Assembly (NCBI GenBank): GCA_041941305.1
Contig: JBGTQJ010000055.1
Coordinates: forward strand, 1-64,000
DNA: 64,000 nucleotides
Reading direction: 5' to 3'
Origin: JANSWP01 sp041941305
GTDB taxonomy: Bacteria > Bacteroidota > Bacteroidia > Chitinophagales > Saprospiraceae
In this document: positions 16,277 to 26,061 of the stretch, piece by piece
Position numbering within the stretch: position 1 is the first letter of the stretch
How the letters are laid out: every line of letters starts with the position of its first letter
Notes under the pieces: model-generated
Seen by the model: only the letters and a program-made list of their open reading frames with translations
Told to the model about the DNA's origin: nothing
Database searches by the model: none
Position numbers and translations under genes: made by a program

Positions 16277-18805
16277 CTATTTAGGCTCAAAACCTAAAAT
16301 GAAACTGAATTGTAGCATATCTTTAAATGTCTTGGTTCCCGGCTTATCCAATCCCAATCCAACATCTAAGCCCATTAAACCCAACATTGGGACTTGTGCT
16401 CTAAAGCCCAATCCCACTGAACGTTTTAGGTCAAATGGGTTATAATCATTGATGGACTGCCAGGCATTTCCACCTTCTGCGAAAGCTAGTAAATAGACTG
16501 GGAAGCTGCCATTTTTTATTACAGGATATCTTAGTTCAAATCCGAATTTGTTAAAAACAGAGGTAGCTGATTCCACACCATTCACGAAGTTGTTTTCCAA
16601 GTCAGTTACTTCATATCCTCTTAAAGCAATGGGATCAGTACCAGTAAATCCTTGTTGAATGACGTTCATACCATTTCCACCCATCCTGAATCTTTCAAAT
16701 GGGGATAATCCTAAACTTTTATTATAGGCACCTAAGAAGCCTAACTTTCCATAAGTTTTTACGACCAAATCACCAGCAATTTTGGTATACCATTCCGCAT
16801 CAAAATTCCATTTGTGGTACTCCAAAAATTTGTACCTGTCTTGAGGAGTCAGATTGGAATAGTTCTTATTGTTAAAAAGGGTGTAGGGTAGTGTGAGCTG
16901 CATGGACAAGGATAATCCAGATCCGGAACTTGGGAAAAATGGATTGTCTACTGTATTTCTTGCAATGGTCTGGTTTAGGCTAATGTTGTAAAATTCACCA
17001 TTGGAAACTGTTTCACCCAGATCAGTCTTAAATAAACCCGAATCCCATTCCCGTAGGAAGTATTTTTGGAAATTAATTGCAGTGGTAGATACAAAATTAT
17101 TATCCGGAAAATTTAACCTGCGTCCCAGGCTGGTTGTTAATCCCAAAATGTTAAATGCTGGTCGGATGCCCGTTTCCACATTTTCTGATCCACCATAATG
17201 ATTGTAAAATCCAGTAACTGAAAATGACTGAGGCTTCTTGCCGCCCAACCAGGGTTCAGTAAAAGAAAAATTATAAGATTGGTACTGTAAACCATTGCTT
17301 TGAAACCTCAAAGAGAGGGATTGTCCGTCTCCAGATGGAACAGGGGACCAGGCTTCTTTATTGAAAATATTTTTGAATGAGAAATTATTGAAAGTAACTC
17401 CCAGAGAACCGGTAAATCCCACATCTCCTCCAGCCCAGGCACCTGATAATTCAAATTGATCAGAGCTTTGCTCCTCCAATTCATAAACAATATCAACGGT
17501 TTGATTTTTGGCATCGACTGGTGTTAGAATATTTATTTTTTCCGGATTGAAATAACCCAATCCAGCAATTGCTCTTTGGGAGCGGATGATATCTGCTCTG
17601 CTAAACTTTTTCCCAGGTTCGGTGTGCAATTCTCGCCTTATGACCTCCTCGTTTGTTTTGGAATTCCCTTTAATAATTACTTTGCCAACATTGGCTTGGG
17701 CTCCTTCCAGAATTTTGATCTGCAAATCAATCGTATCCTGTCGAATGGATTTCTGAATGACATCTAATTGAAAAAATAAGTACCCATCATCCAAATAAAG
17801 AGAACTGACATCACTTCCATCCCAGCTAAACTTAAGTCTTGACTCTAATTTTTCAGCATTGTAAAGGTCTCCTTTCTGAATTCCTAAAAAATTATCAAGG
17901 TCTTTTGAATCATATTTTGAGTTACCTTTCCAACTGATGTCTCCAAAATAATATTGAATTCCTTCCTGAATGTCAATATGTAAAATCCAGTGTCCATCTC
18001 GACTTTTGATTAGTTTTTCTGCCTGAATTTTTGCATCCAAAAAACCTAAAGTGTGGTAGTATTGGATAATGGAGTTTTTTCCAAGTTTTAATTCTTTTTG
18101 ATCAAGCTTGGAACTAGCGAAGAGCTGTTCTTTTGTTTTTATTCCTGATAGTTTTTTTAACTTTTTTGAACTGACTTTATCGTTACCAAAAAAATGAATG
18201 CCTAAAACCTTTACTTTTTTCCCTTTTTGAACATTGAAGACCAGGAAACTACTATTGGCTAATTTACTGGAAGGATTTTCTTCTAAATCAATTTTTACCT
18301 CAGCATAACCTTTTTCAAGAAAATATCCTTTGATGCCGTCAATCGCATTTGATTTGTTATGATTATTTAGAATTCCACCCTTGGTCAGGTGACATAAAAT
18401 GATATTTTCTAATTCTTCTTTTTGGTGTTTTTTAATTCCTTTGATTGAAAAGTCCGCTAAACGAAGGCTTTCTTCCACCTGGATTTCAAAAAAAATCACA
18501 TCTCCCAGCTTTTTTTCAATTGCCAGGTTCACTTCTTTAAAAAGTTTCAGTTTCATAAGCGCCTTAACTGCTTTTTGGGTAGCCAACCCTGGAATCCGAA
18601 CCTTTTGTCCAACTTCCAAGCCTGATATTGCGATAATCGCCTTTTCGTCAGAATAAACTGCTCCCAGTACCTTGATACCTCCGAGTTCGTAGTCTTGTGG
18701 ACTTGTAGCATATACAGATTGAAGGCTATCCAATCCCTGACTATGTAGTTTGGACAAGTTGAAAAGCCCGAAAAAAAATATAAAGATTAACGAGATTGTT
18801 TTCAT
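16277..18805 (-). CDS. bamA: Outer membrane assembly factor BamA (Omp85 family)
   Basis: This is an outer-membrane beta-barrel insertase. After a signal peptide (MKTISLIFIFFFGLFNLSKLHSQ), about five POTRA domains fill residues 40-440, seen as repeats such as VLGIHFFGNDKVSSKKLKKL and VGKVIIKGNSKTNEEVIRREL. The barrel follows, with the conserved FRMGGNGM segment near residue 705 and the terminal strand ending FILGFEPK. At 842 residues the size is normal. The ATG at 18805 is preferred; 18826 would add seven residues before the signal. Many Bacteroidota carry bamA beside skp/ompH genes, which are absent here, so this may be a stand-alone copy or paralogue. Confidence 0.92.
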   Translation of the reverse strand: MKTISLIFIFFFGLFNLSKLHSQGLDSLQSVYATSPQDYELGGIKVLGAVYSDEKAIIAISGLEVGQKVRIPGLATQKAVKALMKLKLFKEVNLAIEKKLGDVIFFEIQVEESLRLADFSIKGIKKHQKEELENIILCHLTKGGILNNHNKSNAIDGIKGYFLEKGYAEVKIDLEENPSSKLANSSFLVFNVQKGKKVKVLGIHFFGNDKVSSKKLKKLSGIKTKEQLFASSKLDQKELKLGKNSIIQYYHTLGFLDAKIQAEKLIKSRDGHWILHIDIQEGIQYYFGDISWKGNSKYDSKDLDNFLGIQKGDLYNAEKLESRLKFSWDGSDVSSLYLDDGYLFFQLDVIQKSIRQDTIDLQIKILEGAQANVGKVIIKGNSKTNEEVIRRELHTEPGKKFSRADIIRSQRAIAGLGYFNPEKINILTPVDAKNQTVDIVYELEEQSSDQFELSGAWAGGDVGFTGSLGVTFNNFSFKNIFNKEAWSPVPSGDGQSLSLRFQSNGLQYQSYNFSFTEPWLGGKKPQSFSVTGFYNHYGGSENVETGIRPAFNILGLTTSLGRRLNFPDNNFVSTTAINFQKYFLREWDSGLFKTDLGETVSNGEFYNISLNQTIARNTVDNPFFPSSGSGLSLSMQLTLPYTLFNNKNYSNLTPQDRYKFLEYHKWNFDAEWYTKIAGDLVVKTYGKLGFLGAYNKSLGLSPFERFRMGGNGMNVIQQGFTGTDPIALRGYEVTDLENNFVNGVESATSVFNKFGFELRYPVIKNGSFPVYLLAFAEGGNAWQSINDYNPFDLKRSVGLGFRAQVPMLGLMGLDVGLGLDKPGTKTFKDMLQFSFILGFEPK

Positions 18806-18887
18806 GATTTTAACATTAGAAAACAATTAGTGAGTAAAGAAAGCATGTTAATAATGATTCAGAAAACAGGGTTCTGATAATAGAATC

Positions 18888-18932
18888 CCTTTCAAATTTG
18901 AACCATTCTTAAACAAATTTGAACAAAATTTA
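18888..18932. repeat. TTTGAAC word cluster upstream of bamA
   Basis: TTTGAACC, CTTAAACA and TTTGAACA occur in succession. The same word family is found at 10.5, 12.45 and 59.35 kb. The rest of the gap 18806-19106 shows only the terminator of the next gene. Confidence 0.5.
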
Positions 18933-19012
18933 CCAGCAAAATCTTCGAAGAAAAATATTAGAAAGTACGATTTAAAGAGCCGACATATTCAGAAATGGTT
19001 GGTAGAGGCGAG

Positions 19013-19048
19013 AAAAAAACGAAAGCCTCGCACCAGGCGAAGCTTTCG
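19013..19048 (-). terminator. Rho-independent terminator of the giant DUF11/HYR gene
   Basis: On the minus strand CGAAAGCTTCGC pairs with GCGAGGCTTTCG over a five-base loop, followed by seven T. It lies about 60 bases past the stop at 19107. Confidence 0.88.
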
Positions 19049-19106
19049 ATTAATTTAAAATGTGGAATTGAAATAATTCTTATAGTTGAAATTTCAACCT
19101 TATCAT

Positions 19107-22100
19107 TTATTGCAAAGTAACTTTTTTAGATTGAATTTCTTTTCCAGTTTGTACATAAATCATGTAAACGCCTCGTTTGAAATTGCTTGTTTCAAATTGG
19201 TAATATAGCTGCCCTTCAACCAAATCCAGAGAAATAAGTTCACGACCAAGGGCATCAACCATTTTCAGTTTTCCTTTTCCATCGCTTTGATTCACAACAA
19301 CATTCAATTCATTACTTGCAGGATTTGGGAAAACATCCATTCTAACTTTAGTCGTGACAGGACAATCAGGACAGTCATTTCCTTGGATGGTACCATCAAA
19401 GACATTTGAACATGCTGCATCAATTTCATTTGGATGCTCACATTCAGTATCATTTCCGGTAACGTAAACTGCATTTTGAACGCCTCCATTTCTCAATAAT
19501 GGTTGTATAGGACAGCAATGGTTCAATACAGGATTTTCCAAAATATTCAATTCATTGCCTATGAATTTCAAATTTTGCAATCCAATCAGAGAAGTTAGCT
19601 GATGATTGTCAATGATTTGTAAAATTCCTTTTACCTGAACGAGCTTATCCAAGCCTCTCAGAGTTGACAATCCTGTGTTCATGATTACCATATCTTTAGA
19701 TACGGAGGTTAGATTATTCAAGGCAGAAACATCGGTAATGTCCTTACCTGTAATGAAAAGATAACCATTGATTTCTCGAATGCAATCCTGGAATTGATTA
19801 ACTTCTTGCTGATTGCTCAATACGATATTGCCATTGAAAACTTCATTATAGAGGTTTTCATCTATTTGGCCATCCCCATCATTATCTATTCCATCACAAA
19901 TTTCATCATCATTTCCACCCCAAATTGATCCACCTGAATCATCGTTGATGATAGTTCCAATTCCTGGAGTATTGACAAAGTTTGGAATCGAAGAAGATGA
20001 ACTTAAATTGACCAAGAAATCCTCATCACTTTCGACATTGGAATCTTTTACCACTCTAGTAATGAAATAACGGACATTACTACTTCCAGCGATGAAATAT
20101 TGAGTGCCACTTGCCTGAACATAATCATTATCTGCAAGGGTAGCTGTTCCATCTGCAGTAGCATTGGTCATGGTAAAGGTGCAATTATTATCTCCTCTTT
20201 CAATTTTAAAGAAATAAAAGGTAAAGCCAGCACCTGTACCTTCTGCATGAGATTCATCAGAGATGGTAACAGCAGTTCCGTTTATAGTGATATTGGGATT
20301 ACAAGTATTGACATTTCCATAGATGTCAGTAACAGTGAGCGTTACAGTATTGGCACCTACATTAGAACAATCAAATGTATTAGGACTTACTTCGATGTCA
20401 TCAATACCACAATTATCCGTGCTTCCATCATCTACATCAGCAACTGTGATACTTGCTGAACCTCCACTTAGTGTTAGTGTTACATCTTTACATTTTGCAT
20501 CCGGCAACTCATCATCCACCACAGAGAATAATTTATTACAGGTACGTTTATTATTTGACTGATCTTTTACTCTCCATCTGATTTTGTAATCACCAGGATC
20601 AAATTCCCCATCAGGGTTCGTCGTCCAGTTTTTAATAACTGCGTTCGTATTGGCATCAAAAATCTTAGCTTCCAGACTTGCTACTGTGCAATTATCGTCA
20701 ACAGTTGGAACAGGGAAAGCAATAGTCGCAAAACATTCGCCCTCATCAGTACTAATTGGACTTGGAACGTTTGAGCAACTCAGAGATGGTTTGATGTTAT
20801 CTTCTACTGTAATAGTTGCATCACAGTCGTCCGAATTGCCGCAATCATCTGTAGTCGTTAAGGTTACCGTATTTTCTCCCAAATCATCACAGGTGAAAAC
20901 CAAATTATCAAGGCTGAGTGATACATTGCTGCAATTATCATTGGAACCATTACCTACTTCAGCAGGCGTAATGCTTCCATTTCCATTATTGTCTAGTTCT
21001 ACTGTTAGATCCTGACAAACTGGTGTCGGTGCAGTCGTATCTACAATGGTAATGGTTTGGTCACAAGAATTGGAATTGCCACATTCATCAGTGGCAGTCC
21101 AGGTTCTGGTGATGACGGATTCCTGAGGGCAGGAACCCGCCACAGTTGCATCGCTTTCAGAAATAGTTATATCCTCTGTATCTGCACAATTGTCTGTGGC
21201 AGTCGCTATGCCAGTAGCAGAGGAGGCAGAAGATTCATCGCATTCAATGGTTACATCATCGGGACAAGTGATGGTCGGTGCTTCTGTATCCTCAATGGTA
21301 ATGGTTTGGTCACAAGAATTGGAATTGCCACATTCATCAGTGGCAGTCCAGGTTCTGGTGATGACCGATTCCTGAGGGCAGGAACCTGCCGCCGTTGCAT
21401 CACTTTCTGATATAGTTATATCCTCTGTATCTGCACAATTATCAGAAGCTGTAGCAGTACCAGTATCAGAGGAAGCAGAAGATTCATCACATTCTACAGT
21501 CACATCATCCGGGCAAGTGATGGTCGGTGCTTCTGAATCATCGATGGTAATGGTTTGGTCACAAGAATTGGAATTGCCACATTCATCGGTAGCGGTCCAG
21601 GTTCTGGTGATGACCGATTCCTGTGGACAAGTTCCGGCCGCGGTTGCATCGCTTTCAGAAATAGTAATATCCTCTGTATCTGCACAATTGTCTGTGGCAG
21701 TTGCTACGCCAGTAGCAGAGGAGGCAGAAGATTCATCGCATTCAATTGTTACATCATCGGGACAAGTAATAGTTGGAGCTTCTGTATCTACAATGGAAAT
21801 GGTTTGGTCACAAGAATTGGAATTGCCACATTCATCGGTGGCGGTCCAGGTTCTGGTGATGACAGATTCCTGAGGGCATGTACCTGCTGTTATCGCATCA
21901 CTTTCTGTAATATTGATGTCCTCTGTAGCTGTACAATCATCAGTAGCTGTGGCTATACCAGTAGCAGAGGAAGCAGAAGATTCATCACATTCAACCGTGG
22001 TATTATCCGGACAGGTGATGGTCGGAGCTGTATTGGTTCCACTCACCACCAGATTAGCTTGAGCGACCACTCCTGTAAATGGGAAACTATTTTCTGCTAA

Positions 22101-25100
22101 TTCAGAAGTAGTATTTACATAAATTCCAGTAGAGGCGGTACAAGGTACTTGTACAGTGACGGAGATGGTACAACTTGAACTTGCCGCAAGGCTTCCGCCA
22201 TTAAAAAGAAGATTACCTGTTCCTGAAAGGGTACCGCCACATGTGTTGGATATAGCTGGTAGTACCGCTTCCAATCCGGAAAGTACAGCATCCAGGTCAT
22301 CATTAAAACTTAAATTGGATAAGGCATTAACTGCATCGAAATTAGTGATAGTAAAATCCAATGTCGTTGTACATCCCGGCTTCACTTCTCCACCAAAAGC
22401 TTTGGTAAAGTTTACTGAGCTGATAATTAAATCGTCCGTTGCTTTTGGACCTTCAACTCCAAGACCGTTAATCGTACCAGTGACAATAGAAGTTTCATTG
22501 GTGTGAGCCCCGGCAGAAGCGCTATTAGGTACAGATACATTGACCGTAAATGTACAGGAAGCCCCGGGAGCCAGGCTACCACCAGTAAGCGAAATGGTAC
22601 TGTTTCCAGATAAGGTTCCTCCGCATGCAGCAGTAGGTAGTCCGGTTGCCACCATGCCACTTATTACGGCATCTAAATCATCTGTAAATGTAATGCCTGA
22701 TACTGCGTTGGTGTTATCCAAATTATCAATAGTAAATTCTAAAGTAACATTACTCCCTGGGAGAACTGGATCATCAGTAAATTCTTTTGAAAAATCGAGT
22801 AAATTATTGTCAACTACAAGCTGGTCTACAGCAGGCGAGAAGAAAATTGGTGTACTATTGATAAAAGCCAAATTAATGGAAGTTGCATTTATATAGGTGT
22901 CATTCACAGCCGAGGCTGGGATATTCACTTCTACCTGGAATGTACAACTACTTCCGATAGCCACACTTCCTCCAGTCATTTGTAATCTGGTATTGCCATT
23001 TTGAAGTACAAACACAGAACCAGCTCCGCAAGACCCATTTGAAGGAGCAGCTGTAAAGGTGGCGCCAGTTAACATGGCAGCGAGATCATCCTGGAAAAAA
23101 ATGTTGGTCGCATCTGTGGGACTATTTGCATCTACTTCAATAGTAAATTCTAGCATTGTGGTTCCACCCGGCAATACAGGATTGGTCAAAAATTCCTTTG
23201 TGAATATAATGGCTGCTATCAACAAATCAGCAGTTGCAGCAGTTCCTGTAACAGCAGTAGAAGCAACAGTAGCAGTGAGATTACTCGTTGTATTGGTGTA
23301 AGTTCCGGGAGCAGCATTTCCTGGAACCTGTAGCGTTACGGTAAAAGTACATTCTCCGCCTGGTGCGAGGGTTCCACTTGAAAAGGTTAAGACATCATTT
23401 GAGCCATTTACCGAAAGAGAAGACCCTGTTCCACAAATATTATTTTGAGTGCCTCCCGATGAGACAATAAGTCCTGGTAAGCCCATCGCAGTCAAATCAT
23501 CGGTAAATGAGATATTCGTAGCATCTGTTGGGGCGTTTTCAGAAAATTCAATTTTAAATTCCAAATCGACCGTTTCTCCAGGTTTTGGAGTTGAGAGAAA
23601 ACTCTTTGTCAATTTGGGTACAGCCAAAACAGTTAGGTCGTCTGTTGCAGGAGGACCCGATACAGATTGTCCATTGACTGTACCGGTTACATTTGAGGTG
23701 ACATTTGGATAAGTTCCTCCTGGGGCACTGGCATCCAATTGCAAAGTTACTGTAAAAGTACAGCTCGCAGAGGCAGCCAGTTCTGCATTCGCTACTGTTA
23801 TAGTAGGTATACCCCCAAAAAATTGGAAGGAAATTGTAGAGCTTCCACCACAAAACCCAGGCGCTGGCAAGTTGGATGCTCCAGTTATTATTACATCCAG
23901 CTCGTCTGTAAAACCAGCACTGGTTAAACTGTGCATTGTACTGGTATTTGTCAATGTAAATTCCAGGTCAACGGTATTTCCCTGTGTAACCGGGTCATTC
24001 GTAAAACTTTTTGTCAGACTTGGAGCTGGCGAAACAATTAAATCATCTGTCGCCTGGTTTCCGGTAACAGGGCTCCCTCCAATATCACCAGTCACAGTGC
24101 TGGTAGTATTTGTATAAGTGCCGGGAGTAGCTCCTCCGGGTACTGTGCAAGTAATACTAATGGTACAGTTTGCACCAGATCCCAGTGAACCTCCTGTATA
24201 GGTAACCATGGTCGTTCCTTGTCCGCTTAGAGTTCCACCACAACTATTTGAATTTTCAGTTGTAAAGGTCAATCCTGCCAGGGCAGTTGTCAAATCATCT
24301 GTGAAGGAAATATTACTCGCACTCTGTTGAGAAAAACTTGTGAGAGTGAAATCCAGAATCACTGTTTGCCCCGGTGGAGTGGGGTCATTGGTAAAGGATT
24401 TTTGGATATTGATTGGAGTGACTGTAGCAGTTAAGACATCAGTAGCAAAACCGGAAGAATTGCCACTAACTGTTAATGCGCTTGTGACATTGTCAAAAGT
24501 GCCAGGATTGGCAGGCTCTACGTCTACAGTAATGATACAATTGGAGCCAGCCTGTGCGCCTGAAAATTGGTTGGTATTAAATGAAATGACACCGGAACCA
24601 GGTACGGCAGTTAGAGTTTGGGAACCAAAATTTGCAAAAGTTTCAAAATCACATCCTGTATGATTCGCATTGGAAGGGTTCGCTACGACCAGTCCAGTTG
24701 GCAGATTGTCAGAAAAATTTAATTGTAATGCATTTGAAGCATTGGCTGTATTATCTATTGTAAAAGTCAGTACACTTTTCTCACCTAAATTAATGGAATT
24801 GGGCGCAAAGCTTTTTGTGAAGCCAGGTTTTGAAGTCACCACATTAAGATCATCTGTTGCGGTGCCAAAATTTCCTGAATCTGAAGTCAAATCAAGGGTC
24901 AGGTTGGTATGCATGCCCACCGCACTGGAGGTGACACTCACCGTTATGATACACGAACTGTTCGGTGCGATGCCACCAGAGGAAAGCGAAATACTAGAGC
25001 CCCCGGCAGGGGCTGTAATGCTTGCATTTGCGCCCCCACAACCACTAGAGTTTACATTTGGCACCGTAGCAATGGTTACTCCTGCAGGAAGATTATCTGT

Positions 25101-25295
25101 AAATGCAACATTCCGCTCAGGAGATCCAGAAGTATTATTAATTGTAAAGGTCAGGGTAGTTGTACTACCGGGGCCAATTTCATCTGGACTAAATACCTTG
25201 TTCCAGTTTAATTGAGCATCTGCCCAAAAACTGAAAACCAGAAGCCCAACAAGTGTAAAAATTGTTTTCAAAAAATGGGTTTTATTTTTTGTCAT
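19107..25295 (-). CDS. Giant secreted DUF11/HYR repeat protein with T9SS sorting domain
   Basis: A signal peptide (ends FWADAQ) precedes eight DUF11-like beta modules of about 125 residues, each opening with a form of FTKSFTNDPVxPGxTVxLEFTIxN. Four HYR modules of 83 residues follow (APTITCPDDVTIECDESSAS), then looser HYR-like modules. After these come a Calx-beta-like segment (AVTISDESHAEG), a calcium-binding-like ICDGIDNDGDGQIDE motif and a leucine-rich segment like a receptor L domain. The end is a T9SS type A domain (VFPNPASNELNV to KKVTLQ). It is expected on the cell surface, perhaps in adhesion. I chose the ATG at 25295; starts at 25316, 25349 and 25496 are also open. It is monocistronic. 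Confidence 0.9.
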   Translation of the reverse strand: MTKNKTHFLKTIFTLVGLLVFSFWADAQLNWNKVFSPDEIGPGSTTTLTFTINNTSGSPERNVAFTDNLPAGVTIATVPNVNSSGCGGANASITAPAGGSSISLSSGGIAPNSSCIITVSVTSSAVGMHTNLTLDLTSDSGNFGTATDDLNVVTSKPGFTKSFAPNSINLGEKSVLTFTIDNTANASNALQLNFSDNLPTGLVVANPSNANHTGCDFETFANFGSQTLTAVPGSGVISFNTNQFSGAQAGSNCIITVDVEPANPGTFDNVTSALTVSGNSSGFATDVLTATVTPINIQKSFTNDPTPPGQTVILDFTLTSFSQQSASNISFTDDLTTALAGLTFTTENSNSCGGTLSGQGTTMVTYTGGSLGSGANCTISITCTVPGGATPGTYTNTTSTVTGDIGGSPVTGNQATDDLIVSPAPSLTKSFTNDPVTQGNTVDLEFTLTNTSTMHSLTSAGFTDELDVIITGASNLPAPGFCGGSSTISFQFFGGIPTITVANAELAASASCTFTVTLQLDASAPGGTYPNVTSNVTGTVNGQSVSGPPATDDLTVLAVPKLTKSFLSTPKPGETVDLEFKIEFSENAPTDATNISFTDDLTAMGLPGLIVSSGGTQNNICGTGSSLSVNGSNDVLTFSSGTLAPGGECTFTVTLQVPGNAAPGTYTNTTSNLTATVASTAVTGTAATADLLIAAIIFTKEFLTNPVLPGGTTMLEFTIEVDANSPTDATNIFFQDDLAAMLTGATFTAAPSNGSCGAGSVFVLQNGNTRLQMTGGSVAIGSSCTFQVEVNIPASAVNDTYINATSINLAFINSTPIFFSPAVDQLVVDNNLLDFSKEFTDDPVLPGSNVTLEFTIDNLDNTNAVSGITFTDDLDAVISGMVATGLPTAACGGTLSGNSTISLTGGSLAPGASCTFTVNVSVPNSASAGAHTNETSIVTGTINGLGVEGPKATDDLIISSVNFTKAFGGEVKPGCTTTLDFTITNFDAVNALSNLSFNDDLDAVLSGLEAVLPAISNTCGGTLSGTGNLLFNGGSLAASSSCTISVTVQVPCTASTGIYVNTTSELAENSFPFTGVVAQANLVVSGTNTAPTITCPDNTTVECDESSASSATGIATATDDCTATEDINITESDAITAGTCPQESVITRTWTATDECGNSNSCDQTISIVDTEAPTITCPDDVTIECDESSASSATGVATATDNCADTEDITISESDATAAGTCPQESVITRTWTATDECGNSNSCDQTITIDDSEAPTITCPDDVTVECDESSASSDTGTATASDNCADTEDITISESDATAAGSCPQESVITRTWTATDECGNSNSCDQTITIEDTEAPTITCPDDVTIECDESSASSATGIATATDNCADTEDITISESDATVAGSCPQESVITRTWTATDECGNSNSCDQTITIVDTTAPTPVCQDLTVELDNNGNGSITPAEVGNGSNDNCSNVSLSLDNLVFTCDDLGENTVTLTTTDDCGNSDDCDATITVEDNIKPSLSCSNVPSPISTDEGECFATIAFPVPTVDDNCTVASLEAKIFDANTNAVIKNWTTNPDGEFDPGDYKIRWRVKDQSNNKRTCNKLFSVVDDELPDAKCKDVTLTLSGGSASITVADVDDGSTDNCGIDDIEVSPNTFDCSNVGANTVTLTVTDIYGNVNTCNPNITINGTAVTISDESHAEGTGAGFTFYFFKIERGDNNCTFTMTNATADGTATLADNDYVQASGTQYFIAGSSNVRYFITRVVKDSNVESDEDFLVNLSSSSSIPNFVNTPGIGTIINDDSGGSIWGGNDDEICDGIDNDGDGQIDENLYNEVFNGNIVLSNQQEVNQFQDCIREINGYLFITGKDITDVSALNNLTSVSKDMVIMNTGLSTLRGLDKLVQVKGILQIIDNHQLTSLIGLQNLKFIGNELNILENPVLNHCCPIQPLLRNGGVQNAVYVTGNDTECEHPNEIDAACSNVFDGTIQGNDCPDCPVTTKVRMDVFPNPASNELNVVVNQSDGKGKLKMVDALGRELISLDLVEGQLYYQFETSNFKRGVYMIYVQTGKEIQSKKVTLQ
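21033..22028 (-). repeat. Four tandem 249-bp HYR-encoding repeats
   Basis: Identical strings such as ACATTCATC recur at 21081, 21330, 21579 and 21828, exactly 249 bases apart, equal to 83 codons. The units are nearly identical at DNA level, including silent positions, unlike the DUF11 modules in the same gene. Confidence 0.93.
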
Positions 25296-25552
25296 GAGTA
25301 TAAGTTGAATATTCATTGATGAAGAATAAAAGTTCTGGTAGTTTTCCATAGTATTATTATTTATAAGACCTTTAATAACCAATTTCAGCAATCGATAGGA
25401 ATCTGGCTTTTTTTTACACTTTATCTTATAAGTTTTTAGTAAAATTTTAAGGTAAAGCATGATTGTAATACTCAAGTTGGCAAGATTAAGCGCCACAAGA
25501 GAGTACTTGCGAACTCATTGTGAATTTCATTATTGGAATAAATGATTTAGAG

Positions 25553-25735
25553 TAAGTTCCTGTTCATAATTATGTATAAGTTATTTCGAGATTATTTTTT
25601 TATCAAGGGAGGCGAAAAACGCAGTCATAGCATAGCTACGGCGAGTATTTTCCCCCAAAGGGATGCCCTTGGCAAACGATGCTTGATTAGAAAAGAAGCC
25701 GAAATAGCTATGCAATAATTGTGAACAGGAACTTA
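25553..25735. repeat. 183-bp imperfect palindrome, MITE- or REP-like element
   Basis: The ends TAAGTTCCTGTTCA and TGAACAGGAACTTA are perfect complements. The arms continue with similarity for about 55 bases (AATTAT, ATTTCG, ATCAAG), and the centre contains CATAGCTACGGCGAG and CCCAAAGGGATGCCCTTGG. It lies between the giant surface gene and the T9SS gene at 26062. It encodes no transposase. Confidence 0.75.
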
Positions 25736-25982
25736 TGTTTAAAAAAAACATACTCTTTGTGCAATGAGCTCTTTCCAAACCGGATTTCAATTATGTTTTG
25801 GGATGAAAGGAATGTTGCTTGTGCCGATGAATATTTGATTTTGGCGATTGAAAAATGGAACTATATAATTCCTATACAGGGTAAACTAATATTTAATTTC
25901 TTAAATCAGGGTTTTGGGAAGGATTGGGCACCTAAATTATTGAATTGTTGATCGAAAATAAATTAAAACGACAAATATATAA

Positions 25983-26035
25983 AATAACCAAAGACTTCTT
26001 TCCGGATTTCAAATGGAAAGAAGTCTTTGGTTATT
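25983..26035 (-). terminator. Strong 21-bp hairpin terminator
   Basis: AATAACCAAAGACTTCTTTCC pairs perfectly with its complement across an 11-base loop. It lies 27 bases past the stop of the T9SS gene at 26062, and on the minus strand it leads into TTTTATAT. Confidence 0.88.
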
Positions 26036-26061
26036 TGGAGATTTATAGAATAACCAAAAGT

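Noticed and set aside
20100..22506. Several plus-strand ORFs of 60-180 codons opposite the giant DUF11/HYR gene
   Set aside because: They are frame shadows of a Thr/Ser/Gly-rich repeat protein and repeat with its 249-bp period.
25581..25951. Two overlapping small ORFs (minus 25581-25790, plus 25721-25951) near the 183-bp palindrome
   Set aside because: The first lies almost wholly in the palindrome and the second starts in its arm; neither has a recognisable motif or good codon use.
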